Shown in pieces: positions 49,690 through 58,245 of a stretch of 64,000 nt of DNA (the first letter of the stretch is position 1; each line of letters begins with the position of its first letter). The DNA comes from Streptomyces flavofungini (GTDB lineage Bacteria; Actinomycetota; Actinomycetes; Streptomycetales; Streptomycetaceae). Below the pieces are notes generated by a model, which had not been told where the DNA came from, ran no database searches, and saw nothing but the letters and a program-made list of their open reading frames with translations. The DNA is taken from contig NZ_BMVR01000001.1 in the NCBI RefSeq assembly GCF_014650815.1, positions 682,001-746,000 on the forward strand, given 5' to 3'. Position numbers and translations under genes: made by a program.

Positions 49690-49738
49690 GCGCCTCCCCC
49701 AGGACGCCAGGACCTCAAGACGCCTGGCCGTCAGACCG

Positions 49739-50164
49739 TCACGCCGACTCGAACAACCACTTCTGGTTCCGCTCTCCCACCCACTCCTCCAGGTTGAGCT
49801 GCGTGCCCTTCCTGTTCGACGGGAGGGTGATGACGCCGTTGGCGTAGACGAAGGCGATGCGGAACAGGTTTTCGCCGACTGGTTCGATCGACCACTGGAG
49901 CGGGACGGGCTGGCCCGCGATCAGGGGCGGGTAGATGCGGATGTCGCTCTGCGAGATGAACGACTCGCCCGCGGCGCTCTTGATGATGTACTGGTTCACG
50001 CCGTTGGTGGTCGTGACGCGCCACTTCTGGTTGGCACCCTTGTGCAGCTCCCAGCCGCTGATCGGCGTGTTCGGGGCGGTGGAGCTGCCGCTCAGGTCTA
50101 TGTACAGATCCTCGAACGCCGCGTTCCTGATCCAGTAGTCGCCGTCCGGGATGATCGGAGCCAT
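49739..50164 (-). CDS. beta-trefoil (ricin-type) lectin-like protein
   Basis: Single-domain protein of 141 residues with three QxW-like repeats (GANQKWRV, QWSIEPV, RNQKWLF) and DGDYWIRNAAFEDLYIDL, resembling ricin-type lectins and the fungal-type I66 protease-inhibitor trefoils. No signal peptide, so it is cytoplasmic or released by lysis. Monocistronic. Ligand unknown. Confidence 0.8.
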   Translation of the reverse strand: MAPIIPDGDYWIRNAAFEDLYIDLSGSSTAPNTPISGWELHKGANQKWRVTTTNGVNQYIIKSAAGESFISQSDIRIYPPLIAGQPVPLQWSIEPVGENLFRIAFVYANGVITLPSNRKGTQLNLEEWVGERNQKWLFESA

Positions 50165-50751
50165 GCGTCAGCCTCCGTACGAGTTACGAGATACGAGAGA
50201 GGGGCGGCGCCCAAGCGGGCAACGCCCAGCGGGCGGACCTCAACGTAGGCGGCGCACACGGGTCATGTAACGGGCCCTTCCGGTCGTAGCGCGGGACTTG
50301 GGGACGGCCTGGTCATCGCGGTACATGTCCAGCCATTCGGCCAGAGGTGGGCGTAGGGGTGTGAGGTGGGCGGGGTGCCCCTCACCTCGTCGGGGCCGGG
50401 ACCTTTCCTGGTACGGGAGCGCCGTGCGGGTGGACGGGACGCGGCGGGGTCGGCAGGGGCGCCGGTCTCGGATTCGTCAACTGCCCTGAACCGTAGGCCC
50501 CGTACGCCCCCGGGCAGCCACACCCCCGCGTCACCCGGCGGCCGACCCTAGGCCACCCGCCCGTCCCCCCGGAACTGCCGCGCGAACCCCGCCACCGCCA
50601 GCACCACACCACCCCCGGCCATCACCATGACCAGCCACGCCACCGGCCAGGCAGCAGCGAGCTCGGTGCGTTCATGTGTACGGCGGTTACGGTCCCGGCG
50701 CGACCGTGCCCGAGTGCGCGTACTCAGCCGCCTATGCGTACAGGGCCACGG
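50165..50751. other. 587-bp region without a confident gene
   Basis: No well-supported gene. On the minus strand a frame ending at 50548 encodes a hydrophobic peptide WLVMVMAGGGVVLAVAGF with tail RQFRGDGRVA; it lacks a clear start and ribosome site and may be a decayed or very small membrane peptide. The rest looks non-coding. Confidence 0.4.
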
Positions 50752-51771
50752 TCACCCACGTGTGCCCAACCGCCCCCTGAACGTCGCCCGATACGCCCCC
50801 GGCGACACCCCCACCCCCGCCTGGAAGTGCGCCCGCAGCGACGCCCCCGTGCCGAAGCCGCACTCCGCCGCGATGCGGTCGACCGTATGGTCGGTCTCCT
50901 CCAGGAGCTGGCAGGCGCGGTCCACGCGGCGCTGGGTGAGCCACTGGACCGGGGTGAGGCCCGTCTCGTCGCGGAAGCGGCGGCTGAAGGTGCGGACGCT
51001 CATCGATGACTGGGCGGCCAGTTCGGCGAGGGGCAGGGGCTCGGCGAGGCGGGTCAGGGCCCAGGCCCGCGCCGCGCCCGTCGATGTCGACTCGGGCTCC
51101 GTGACCGGGCGTTGGATGTACTGGGCCTGGCCGCCCTCCCGGTGCGGCGGCACCACCGTCCGGCGTGCCACGGCCGCCGCGACCGCCGCCCCGTGGTCCC
51201 GGCGGATGAGGTGCAGGCACAGGTCCACCCCGGCCGCCTCGCCCGCCGAGGTCAGGACGGCGCCCTCGTCGACGTACAGGACATCCGGGTCGACCGTGAC
51301 GGCGGGGAAGGCGCGGGCGAAGAGGTCCGCCGACAGCCAGTGCGTCGTCGCCCGGCGGCCGTCCAGGAGGCCCCCGGCGGCCAGGACGAACGCGCCCGTG
51401 CAGATCGAGGCGATACGGCGCGCGGAGGAGGCCAGGGCCAGGGCCTCGGCCAGGGGGGCGGGCAGTTCCCCGGGGCGCAGCGACTCGTCCTCGCGGTGCG
51501 ACGCGGGCACGATCACCGTGTCCGCGCCCGCCAGGACCTCGGGGCCGTGCGGCGCGCGGATCGGGAAGTCGGCGTCCGTGTCGACCATGCCGGGGCGCAG
51601 GGCGCAGGTCAGGGGCGTGTAGAGGGGAGCGCCCGCGGCGTCGCGCGCGCTGCCGAACAACTGGTGGACCAGGCCGAGTTCCATGGGCAGGACGCCGTCG
51701 CGGACGAGGACGGCGACGGTGCGCCGCTCTGTTTCCGGTTCCCCGGCCGCGTATGCCTCCTGGATCGCCAT
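50752..51771 (-). CDS. GlxA/FtrA-type AraC regulator (DJ-1/PfpI plus HTH)
   Basis: Regulator of about 339 residues: a DJ-1/PfpI amidase-like domain (about 17-190, with ICTGAFVLAAGGLLDGR around the usual Cys) and two AraC helix-turn-helix motifs (about 215-335, LPLAELAAQSSMSVRTFSRRFRDETGLTPVQWL). The start was set at MAIQEAY because the longer frame would run through the shared promoter. Divergent from the MFS gene, which it probably controls. Confidence 0.83.
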   Translation of the reverse strand: MAIQEAYAAGEPETERRTVAVLVRDGVLPMELGLVHQLFGSARDAAGAPLYTPLTCALRPGMVDTDADFPIRAPHGPEVLAGADTVIVPASHREDESLRPGELPAPLAEALALASSARRIASICTGAFVLAAGGLLDGRRATTHWLSADLFARAFPAVTVDPDVLYVDEGAVLTSAGEAAGVDLCLHLIRRDHGAAVAAAVARRTVVPPHREGGQAQYIQRPVTEPESTSTGAARAWALTRLAEPLPLAELAAQSSMSVRTFSRRFRDETGLTPVQWLTQRRVDRACQLLEETDHTVDRIAAECGFGTGASLRAHFQAGVGVSPGAYRATFRGRLGTRG

Positions 51772-51805
51772 GGCCAGATACTTGCACATCCTGGCCATCT
51801 GGCCA
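51771..51805. promoter_or_regulatory. inverted repeat TGGCCAG-N13-CTGGCCA plus extra half-site
   Basis: Arms at 51771-51777 and 51791-51797, and a further TGGCCA at 51800-51805. It sits between the divergent AraC and MFS starts, overlapping the AraC start codon region, and is a likely operator for the AraC protein. Confidence 0.5.
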
Positions 51806-51842
51806 CTCGTCGCGATCACCCCGGCGGACGGACGCTCGGTTC

Positions 51843-53159
51843 ATGAGTACGTCGCCGAGCACGCCGACCAGGGGGACCGGGCCGACGGCCACGGGGAACA
51901 CGGGGCGAACACCCCGCCTCCCCCGCACCCCTTGGACCATCGCCGCCACCGCCGCCCTCGCCATCATCACGGCGGGTGCCTTCACCACCCTCGCCGGACT
52001 CCTCGTCGGCCCGCTGCACGCCGAACTCGGCTGGTCGCGCGGCGCCATCGGGGTGGGCAGCGCGGTGAACATGGTCGTGTACGGGGCCACCGCGCCGTTC
52101 GCGGCCGCGCTGATGGACCGGTTCGGGATGCGGTACGTGACGACGGGCGCCCTCGGCCTCGTCGGCGTCGGGGCCGTGCTCACCGCCACCGCGATGACGG
52201 CGGCCTGGCAGTTCGCGCTCTACTGGGGCGTCCTGGTGGGGCTCGGCACCGGCGCCACGGCGATGGCGTTCGCGGCCACCGTCACCGAGCGGTGGTTCGT
52301 GGCGCGGCGGGGCCTGGTCACGGGGCTGCTCACGGCGGCGAGCGTGGTGGGGCAGTTCGTGTTCCTGCCGGTGCTTTCGGAGGTGGTGGGGCGGTACGGG
52401 TGGCGGGCGGCGGCGCTGACGCTCGCGGGCGCGGCCGTGCTCGCCGCGCCGCTGGTGTGGCTGACGCTGCGGGACCACCCGGCGGAGGTGGGGCAACGCC
52501 CGCACGGGGCGGTGGAGTTCGTGCCGCGGCCCGCGCCGGTCCGGGGAGCGGCACGGCGCGCCGTCCGCGTCCTGCTCCGCGCGGCCCGCACCGGCCCCTT
52601 CTGGCTGCTCGCCGGGACCTTCGCGATCTGCGGGGCATCGACGAACGGCGTGATGTGGACGCACTTCGCGCCCGCCGCGCACGACCACGGCATGCCGATG
52701 ACGGCCGCCGCGTCGCTCCTGGCGCTGATCGGGATCTTCAACGTGGCGGGCACGGTGGCCTCCGGTTGGCTCACCGACCGCCGGGACGCGCGGCGGCTGC
52801 TCGCCGCGTACTTCGCCCTGCGCGGCCTCGCCCTCCTCGCGCTGCCGCTGCTGCTCACCGCGACCGTGCGGCCGCCGCTGGTCGCCTTCGTGGTCGTCTT
52901 CGGGCTGCTCGACGTGGCGACGGTGCCGCCGACGATCGCGCTGTGCCGCGCGCACTTCGGGCCCGACGCGGCCGTCGTGTTCGGCTGGGTCAACTCCGCA
53001 CACCAGGTGGGCGCGGGCACCGTCGCGTTCCTCGGCGGCGCGGCCCGGGACGCGTTCGGATCGTACGACCTGGTGTGGGTGGGGACGGCGGCGCTGTGCG
53101 CGACGGCGGCGATGCTGTCGCTGGCGAGCCCCGGCGCCCACCGGCCGGACCGGCGCTAG
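51843..53159 (+). CDS. major facilitator superfamily transporter
   Basis: Twelve-helix carrier of 438 residues after a hydrophilic N-terminus of about 35 residues. MFS-type loops are seen: MDRFGMRYV between helices 2 and 3 and LTDRRDARRLL between helices 8 and 9. Resembles monocarboxylate/OFA-like porters. Its stop overlaps the convergent DUF445 gene by 4 bp. Substrate unknown, likely a small organic acid or drug sensed by the divergent AraC regulator. Confidence 0.85.
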   Translation: MSTSPSTPTRGTGPTATGNTGRTPRLPRTPWTIAATAALAIITAGAFTTLAGLLVGPLHAELGWSRGAIGVGSAVNMVVYGATAPFAAALMDRFGMRYVTTGALGLVGVGAVLTATAMTAAWQFALYWGVLVGLGTGATAMAFAATVTERWFVARRGLVTGLLTAASVVGQFVFLPVLSEVVGRYGWRAAALTLAGAAVLAAPLVWLTLRDHPAEVGQRPHGAVEFVPRPAPVRGAARRAVRVLLRAARTGPFWLLAGTFAICGASTNGVMWTHFAPAAHDHGMPMTAAASLLALIGIFNVAGTVASGWLTDRRDARRLLAAYFALRGLALLALPLLLTATVRPPLVAFVVVFGLLDVATVPPTIALCRAHFGPDAAVVFGWVNSAHQVGAGTVAFLGGAARDAFGSYDLVWVGTAALCATAAMLSLASPGAHRPDRR

Positions 53160-54514
53160 CCCCCGAGCGCCCGCGACACCGTATAGATCAAAAGCCCCGC
53201 CAACGACCCGACCACCGTGCCGTTGATGCGGATGAACTGCAGGTCACGGCCGATGTGTGCCTCGATCTTCTTCGAGGTGTGCTCGGCGTCCCAGCCGGCG
53301 ACGGTGTCTGTGATGAGGGAGGTGATCTCGTCGCGGTACGTCGTCACGACGTACACCGCGGCGCCCTCGACCCAGCCGTCGACCTTCTCCTGGAGGCGGG
53401 CGTCGGTGGCCATGCGCTGGCCGAGGGAGAGCAGGGCGGCGCGGACGCGCAGACGCAGTTCGCTGCGCTCGTCCTCGGCGGCGGCGACGATCATCTGGCG
53501 GACCGCGGACCAGGCGGAGGCGATGAGGTCCTGGACCTCGCCGCGGGCGAGGACCTCGCGCTTGAGGTGCTCGACGCGGGCGCGGGTGTCCGTGTCGGAC
53601 TGGAGGTCGGAGGCGAAGTCGGTGAGGAAGCGGTCGAGGGCGCCGCGGGCCGGGTGGCCCGGCATGTCGCGCATCTCGGTGACGAAGCGGAGGAGTTCCT
53701 TGTAGACGCGCTCGCCGACCTTCTTGTCGACGAAGCGCGGGGTCCAGCCGGGGGCGCCGCCCTCGACGGCGTCCATCACCGAGTCCGCGTGCACCACCAG
53801 CCAGTCGTGGGCGCGTACGCAGACGAGGTCCACGACGCGCTTGTGGCCGCCGTCGGTGACGACCTTCTCCAGCATCTTGCCGATGCCGGGTGCGATCTCC
53901 TGGGCGTCGGCGCGGCGCGTGATGGCCTCGCCGACGACGGCCTGGACGTCCGAGTCGCGCAGGACGGTGAGGGCGCCGCGCAGCGCGGTGGCCAGCTCGG
54001 CGGTGACGCGGTCGGCGTGCTCCGGCTCGGCCAGCCAGGTGCCGAGGCGGCTGCCGATGCCGACGGCCCGCAGGCGCTGGCGCACGACCGTGCGGGAGAG
54101 GAAGTTCTCGCCGACGAATTCCCCGAGGGAGACGCCGAGCTGGTCCTTCTTCTTCGGGATGATCGCGGTGTGCGGGATGGGGATGCCCAGGGGGTGGCGG
54201 AACAGGGCCGTCACCGCGAACCAGTCGGCGAGCGCGCCGACCATGCCCGCCTCGGCGGCCGCCGCGACATATCCGGCCCAGGCGCCGGCGCCCGTGTTCT
54301 GCGCCCACTTCGCGAGCACGTACACGACCGCGACGAACAGCAGCAGGCCCGTCGCGGTCAGCTTCATCCGGCGGACGCCGCGCTGCTTCTCGGCGTCGGC
54401 CTCACTGAAGGCGCCGGGTCCGGCGAAGCCGCCGCCCGCGTTCGGGGAGCGGCCGTCGCGGGCATGCTGTTCCCTGCCCGCCTCGGCCGTTTCCTCCGTG
54501 TTCGTACCTTGCAT
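53156..54514 (-). CDS. DUF445 family membrane protein
   Basis: Protein of 452 residues: hydrophilic N-terminus, one helix (about 51-70), the conserved GMVGALADWFAVTALFRHPLGIPIPHTAIIPKKKDQLG block of DUF445, a long helical extracytoplasmic body, and a C-terminal helix (about 432-448). Family function is not established; yeast and plant homologues are absent. Confidence 0.85.
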   Translation of the reverse strand: MQGTNTEETAEAGREQHARDGRSPNAGGGFAGPGAFSEADAEKQRGVRRMKLTATGLLLFVAVVYVLAKWAQNTGAGAWAGYVAAAAEAGMVGALADWFAVTALFRHPLGIPIPHTAIIPKKKDQLGVSLGEFVGENFLSRTVVRQRLRAVGIGSRLGTWLAEPEHADRVTAELATALRGALTVLRDSDVQAVVGEAITRRADAQEIAPGIGKMLEKVVTDGGHKRVVDLVCVRAHDWLVVHADSVMDAVEGGAPGWTPRFVDKKVGERVYKELLRFVTEMRDMPGHPARGALDRFLTDFASDLQSDTDTRARVEHLKREVLARGEVQDLIASAWSAVRQMIVAAAEDERSELRLRVRAALLSLGQRMATDARLQEKVDGWVEGAAVYVVTTYRDEITSLITDTVAGWDAEHTSKKIEAHIGRDLQFIRINGTVVGSLAGLLIYTVSRALGG

Positions 54515-54818
54515 TGCTGAAGCCCCGTTTTCGCGTCGCTGTCGGTGCGCGTACCTCGTGATCCGTACGCCCTCGTCATACGCCTCGGCCGTACGCCTGC
54601 GCCGTACGTCCTAGCCGTACACGTTCGTCGAGCGCGTCACTCGTACACATCGCCCGTACGCATTGTCTCTTCCAGTCCTACTCCTGGAACGAACCACAAG
54701 TTCCCGGCGTCTGAGTGAGCGGAGGGGGGCAGTGTCGGCCCTCTCGCGGCCCATGACGCATCATGGGGTGTTCACACCGGAGCCTCGGGCTCCCCCTGCC
54801 CGAGGAGAAACAGCCCGC
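54515..54818. other. 304-bp intergenic region with repeated GCCGTACG words
   Basis: No gene. Between 54560 and 54662 the word CCGTACG or a close variant recurs every 13-15 bp (ATCCGTACGCCC, GGCCGTACGCCT, CGCCGTACGTCC, AGCCGTACACG, GCCCGTACGC). It lies between divergent DUF445 and SGNH genes and could hold multiple regulator sites. The SGNH ribosome site GAGGAG is at about 54802. Confidence 0.5.
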
Positions 54819-56153
54819 ATGACCAAGCGTCACGGTTATGCACTGCTGGCCGCCGTGCTCGCGGTCATCGTGGTCGTCTCTGCGGCCATATACATCGGCG
54901 TCACGGGCGCCGACGACGACACGAAGGACCAGCTCAGCGCCTCTCCGCGCGGGCCGCGCAACTCCGCGGCGCCGGCCTCGTCGGGCACCTGGGTGGGCAC
55001 CTGGTCCGCCTCCCCCGCGGGCGCCGAACCCGGCACCGAGGCGCGCGGCATGGCGGGCCGTTCCGTACGCAACGTGGTGCACACCAGCGTCGGCGGCGAG
55101 AGCACCCGGATCACCCTGTCGAACCTGTACGGCACCCGGCCGCTCACCGTCACGCACGCCTCCGTCGCCGTGGCCACCGCCTCGAACAACCCGACGGCTG
55201 CCGCCGGTACGCTGCGGCGGCTCACCTTCCGCGGTGACACGTCCGTGGTGATCCAGCCGGGGCAGCAGATCGTCAGCGACGCGGTCCGGCTGCGCGTGCC
55301 GCACGACTCCGACCTGCTCGTCACGACGTTCTCGCCGACGGCGTCCGGGCCGGTGACGTACCACCCGCACGCGCGGCAGATCTCGTACGTCGCCGACGGT
55401 GACCACACCGAGGACCCGAGCGGGTCGGCGTACCACGAGCAGAGCCCCTACTGGCGGTATCTCGCCGCCGTCGACGTCCTCAGCAGCGAGACCGACGGCA
55501 CCGTCGTCGTCATCGGTGACTCCATCACCGACGGCATCACCTCCACCATGGGTGCCAACCGGCGCTGGACCGACGTCCTCGCCGACCGGCTCCGCGAGGA
55601 CTCCGGCGCGCCGCGCTACAGCGTCGTGAACCAGGGCATCAGCGGGAACCGCGTCCTGTCCGACGGGAGGCCCGGCGCGCGGGGCGGGCCCGGGGCCAAC
55701 CCGAGCGGGCTCGCCCGGTTCGACCGGGACGTCCTCGGGCGCACCGGCGTGAAGGCCGTCGTCATCGCCCTCGGCATCAACGACATCCTGCGCAATCCGC
55801 AGGAAACCGATCCCCGGCGCATCACCGAGGGGCTGCGGGAGCTGACCCGGCAAGCCCACGCCCGTGGGCTGCGGGTCGTCGGGGCGACCCTGATGCCCTT
55901 CGGTGGACACCGGGGCTACACGCCCGCCCTGGAGGGTGTGCGGCAGGCCGTCAACAAGGAGATCCGCTCCGGCAAGGTCTTCGACTCGGTCGTCGACTTC
56001 GACAAGGCGCTGCGGGATCCGTACGACCCCCGGGCGCTGCTCGACCGGTACGACTCCGGGGACAACCTTCACCCCAGCGACGAGGGGTTCCGCCGGATGG
56101 CCCAGGCGTTCGACCCGGCCGACCTGAAGGGGTCGTCGGCCGCGGAGCTCTAG
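54819..56153 (+). CDS. secreted SGNH/GDSL hydrolase
   Basis: Extracellular esterase of 444 residues with one N-terminal helix (about 7-27), an Ig-like beta region (about 45-210) and the SGNH catalytic domain (about 220-440): block I VIGDSITDG (nucleophile Ser), block II GISGNRVL, block III GINDI, block V DNLHPSDEG. All catalytic residues are present. GAGGAG precedes the ATG. Substrate unknown, probably an acylated glycan or lipid. Confidence 0.9.
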   Translation: MTKRHGYALLAAVLAVIVVVSAAIYIGVTGADDDTKDQLSASPRGPRNSAAPASSGTWVGTWSASPAGAEPGTEARGMAGRSVRNVVHTSVGGESTRITLSNLYGTRPLTVTHASVAVATASNNPTAAAGTLRRLTFRGDTSVVIQPGQQIVSDAVRLRVPHDSDLLVTTFSPTASGPVTYHPHARQISYVADGDHTEDPSGSAYHEQSPYWRYLAAVDVLSSETDGTVVVIGDSITDGITSTMGANRRWTDVLADRLREDSGAPRYSVVNQGISGNRVLSDGRPGARGGPGANPSGLARFDRDVLGRTGVKAVVIALGINDILRNPQETDPRRITEGLRELTRQAHARGLRVVGATLMPFGGHRGYTPALEGVRQAVNKEIRSGKVFDSVVDFDKALRDPYDPRALLDRYDSGDNLHPSDEGFRRMAQAFDPADLKGSSAAEL

Positions 56154-56168
56154 CCCGCCGGGGCGCGC

Positions 56169-56199
56169 GCCGGACGGGCTGAAACCCGGCCCGTCCGGC
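56169..56199. terminator. 11-bp hairpin terminator
   Basis: GCCGGACGGGC (56169-56179) with GCCCGTCCGGC (56189-56199), 15 nt after the SGNH stop, between convergent genes. Confidence 0.75.
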
Positions 56200-56295
56200 G
56201 ATTGGGGACGAGGCGCGAAGCGCCGATCAGCCGGGGTCCAGGGGGCGCGGCCCCCGGTTTCGGAGAAGGGGCGGGCCCGGGGCGCCCCGCGAAGG

Positions 56296-57234
56296 TCAGT
56301 TCGGCCGCCGCCGTTCCTCCCTGCGCCGCTCATGCAGCGCGCGCCACTCGTCCCTGCGCTGCTCCTGCAAGGCACGCCGTTCCTCCCGCCGCCGCGCCTG
56401 CAGCTCCCGTCGCTCGGCCTTGAGCCGCGCCCGCTCCCGCTTGCGCAGCTTCCGTTCGACGCCGACCCCGCCCATGAGGGCGAAGCCGGTGACGACGACG
56501 CGCGGCGACCCCGGTGTGCCGGGCCCGGTGGCCTCGTCGCTGAAGCCGCCCATGATCCCGAAGCCCTTGACGGTGACGTTGAGTTCGGGCGGCACGGTGA
56601 CCTGGATGCCGCCCATGAGGGCGAAGCACCGGATGACGACGTCCCGCTCGGCGAACCGCGCCTCGCGCAGGTCGATGTCCCCGCCGCCCCACATCGCGAA
56701 GGACGTGAAGAGGCGCCCGACGGTCCAGCCGCCCTTGCGGTTGAACCCGCCCCAGATCGCGATGGCCCCGCTGGACGAGGGCTCGCCGCCGACGATCCGC
56801 TCGTCCCAGTCGATCTCGTCGCTCTCCTCGCCCTCGGAGCGCTTGACCATGGACACCTTGGGCGCGGGCGCGACGGCGGACGGCAGGTCGCGGGTGAGGG
56901 GGGCGAGCTCGCCGTAGGTCCGGGCCTGGAGCGCCGCGTCGAGGCGCTCGCCGAACTCCTCCATGTCGAGCCGCCCCTCGGCCAGCGCCTCGCGCAGCGC
57001 GTCGGCGACCTTCTCGCGGTCGGCGTCGGAGGCGCGCAGCTCGGCGGGGCTCAGCTCGGCGGACGGCCTCGGAGCGGCGGCGGAGGACGGCTCGGCGGTG
57101 GAGGACGGCTCGGCGGCGCCGGAGGGTGACCCGGAGGCGGCGGAGGGTGACCCGGGGGCGGCGGGCGGCCCAGCGGTGCCCCGCCCGGCAGCTTCGGGCA
57201 GTTTGTTCGGCGGCGTGGGCTCGGCGTCCGTCAT
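56296..57234 (-). CDS. DUF1707 and LiaF-like domain protein with basic coiled-coil tail
   Basis: Protein of 312 residues. An Ala/Ser/Pro/Glu-rich N-terminus with SGSP/AEPSS repeats precedes DUF1707 (about 64-118, RASDADREKVADALREALAEGRLDMEEFGERL), a beta-helical LiaF/DUF2154-like domain (about 160-260, AIWGGFNRKGGW, FAMWGGGDIDL, GIMGGFSDE), and a tail of Arg/Glu repeats (ERRELQARRREERRALQEQ). No membrane helix. LiaF-like parts act in envelope-stress signalling. Last gene before an ABC exporter operon on the same strand, 9 nt downstream. Confidence 0.85.
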   Translation of the reverse strand: MTDAEPTPPNKLPEAAGRGTAGPPAAPGSPSAASGSPSGAAEPSSTAEPSSAAAPRPSAELSPAELRASDADREKVADALREALAEGRLDMEEFGERLDAALQARTYGELAPLTRDLPSAVAPAPKVSMVKRSEGEESDEIDWDERIVGGEPSSSGAIAIWGGFNRKGGWTVGRLFTSFAMWGGGDIDLREARFAERDVVIRCFALMGGIQVTVPPELNVTVKGFGIMGGFSDEATGPGTPGSPRVVVTGFALMGGVGVERKLRKRERARLKAERRELQARRREERRALQEQRRDEWRALHERRREERRRPN

Positions 57235-57243
57235 ACCAGCAGC

Positions 57244-58239
57244 CTACGAGGTCCCCCGGTCCGCGTACATCTTGGCAATCACGGCCTCGATGTCGGGCTC
57301 GCGCACGGAGAGGTCCACGAGCGGATAGCGCGCGGCGATCGCGGCGAGCAGCGGCGCGGCCGACGCGGCGGCCGGGAACGCCAGCCACTGCCGGGGCCCG
57401 TCGACCTTCACGACCCGCGCCGACTCGACCTCCAGGGGCGGAAGTTCGCGTTCCAGGTCGACCACGAGGGTGCGCTCGCTCTCACCGACCTCGTGCAGCC
57501 CGGCCAGCGGCCCGTCGTACATGAGGCGCCCGTGGTCGATGACCATCACGCGTTTGCAGAGCTGCTCGATGTCGGTGAGGTCGTGGGTGGTCAGCAGGAC
57601 GGTCGTGCCGGACTCGGCGTTCAAGTCGCGCAGGAACGCGCGGACCTTCGCCTTGCTGACGACGTCGAGGCCGATCGTGGGCTCGTCGAGGTACAGCACC
57701 TCGGGGTCGTGCAGGAGCGCCGCCGCGATGTCGCCGCGCATCCGCTGCCCGAGCGAGAGCTGCCGCACGGGCACGTCCAACAGCTCGCCCAGGTCGAGGA
57801 GTTGGACGCAGCGGTCGAGGTTCTCGGCGTAACGCCTGTCGGGGATGCGGTACATGCGGTGCATCAGCCGGTACGAGTCGATGAGCGGCAGGTCCCACCA
57901 CAGGGTGGTGCGCTGGCCGAAGACGACGCCGATGCGGCGGGCGAGCCGGGTGCGCTCCCGGGCGGGGTCGACGCCCGCGACCCGGAGGCGGCCGCCGCTG
58001 GGGGTGAGGATGCCGGTCAGCATCTTGATCGTGGTCGACTTGCCCGCGCCGTTGGGGCCGATGTAGCCGACCATCTCGCCGCGCGGCACCCGGAAGGTGA
58101 TGCCGTCGACGGCGCGCACCTGGTGCCGCTCGCGGCGCAGGAAACCGGTCTTCCGTCGCACGTCGAAGATCTTCTCGACGCCATCGAGGGCGATGAAGTC
58201 GGCGTCCACCACGTCGGCCGCGGTCTCCGTGTGCTCCAT
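57244..58239 (-). CDS. ABC-2 exporter ATP-binding protein
   Basis: ATPase of 331 residues: Walker A GPNGAGKST (61-69), Q-loop VVFGQRTTLWWDL, signature LSLGQRMR, Walker B VLYLDEPTIGLD, H-loop TTHDL. The FGQRTTLWWDLP segment marks the DUF990/ABC-2 multidrug or glycan exporter group. Encoded after two permeases (overlapping genes), forming a three-gene operon with the DUF1707 gene possibly added. Confidence 0.9.
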   Translation of the reverse strand: MEHTETAADVVDADFIALDGVEKIFDVRRKTGFLRRERHQVRAVDGITFRVPRGEMVGYIGPNGAGKSTTIKMLTGILTPSGGRLRVAGVDPARERTRLARRIGVVFGQRTTLWWDLPLIDSYRLMHRMYRIPDRRYAENLDRCVQLLDLGELLDVPVRQLSLGQRMRGDIAAALLHDPEVLYLDEPTIGLDVVSKAKVRAFLRDLNAESGTTVLLTTHDLTDIEQLCKRVMVIDHGRLMYDGPLAGLHEVGESERTLVVDLERELPPLEVESARVVKVDGPRQWLAFPAAASAAPLLAAIAARYPLVDLSVREPDIEAVIAKMYADRGTS

Positions 58240-58245
58240 GGCGTA

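Noticed and set aside
50548..50700. Small membrane peptide gene on the minus strand
   Set aside because: Hydrophobic C-terminus looks plausible but there is no convincing start codon or ribosome site; recorded only as a gap note.
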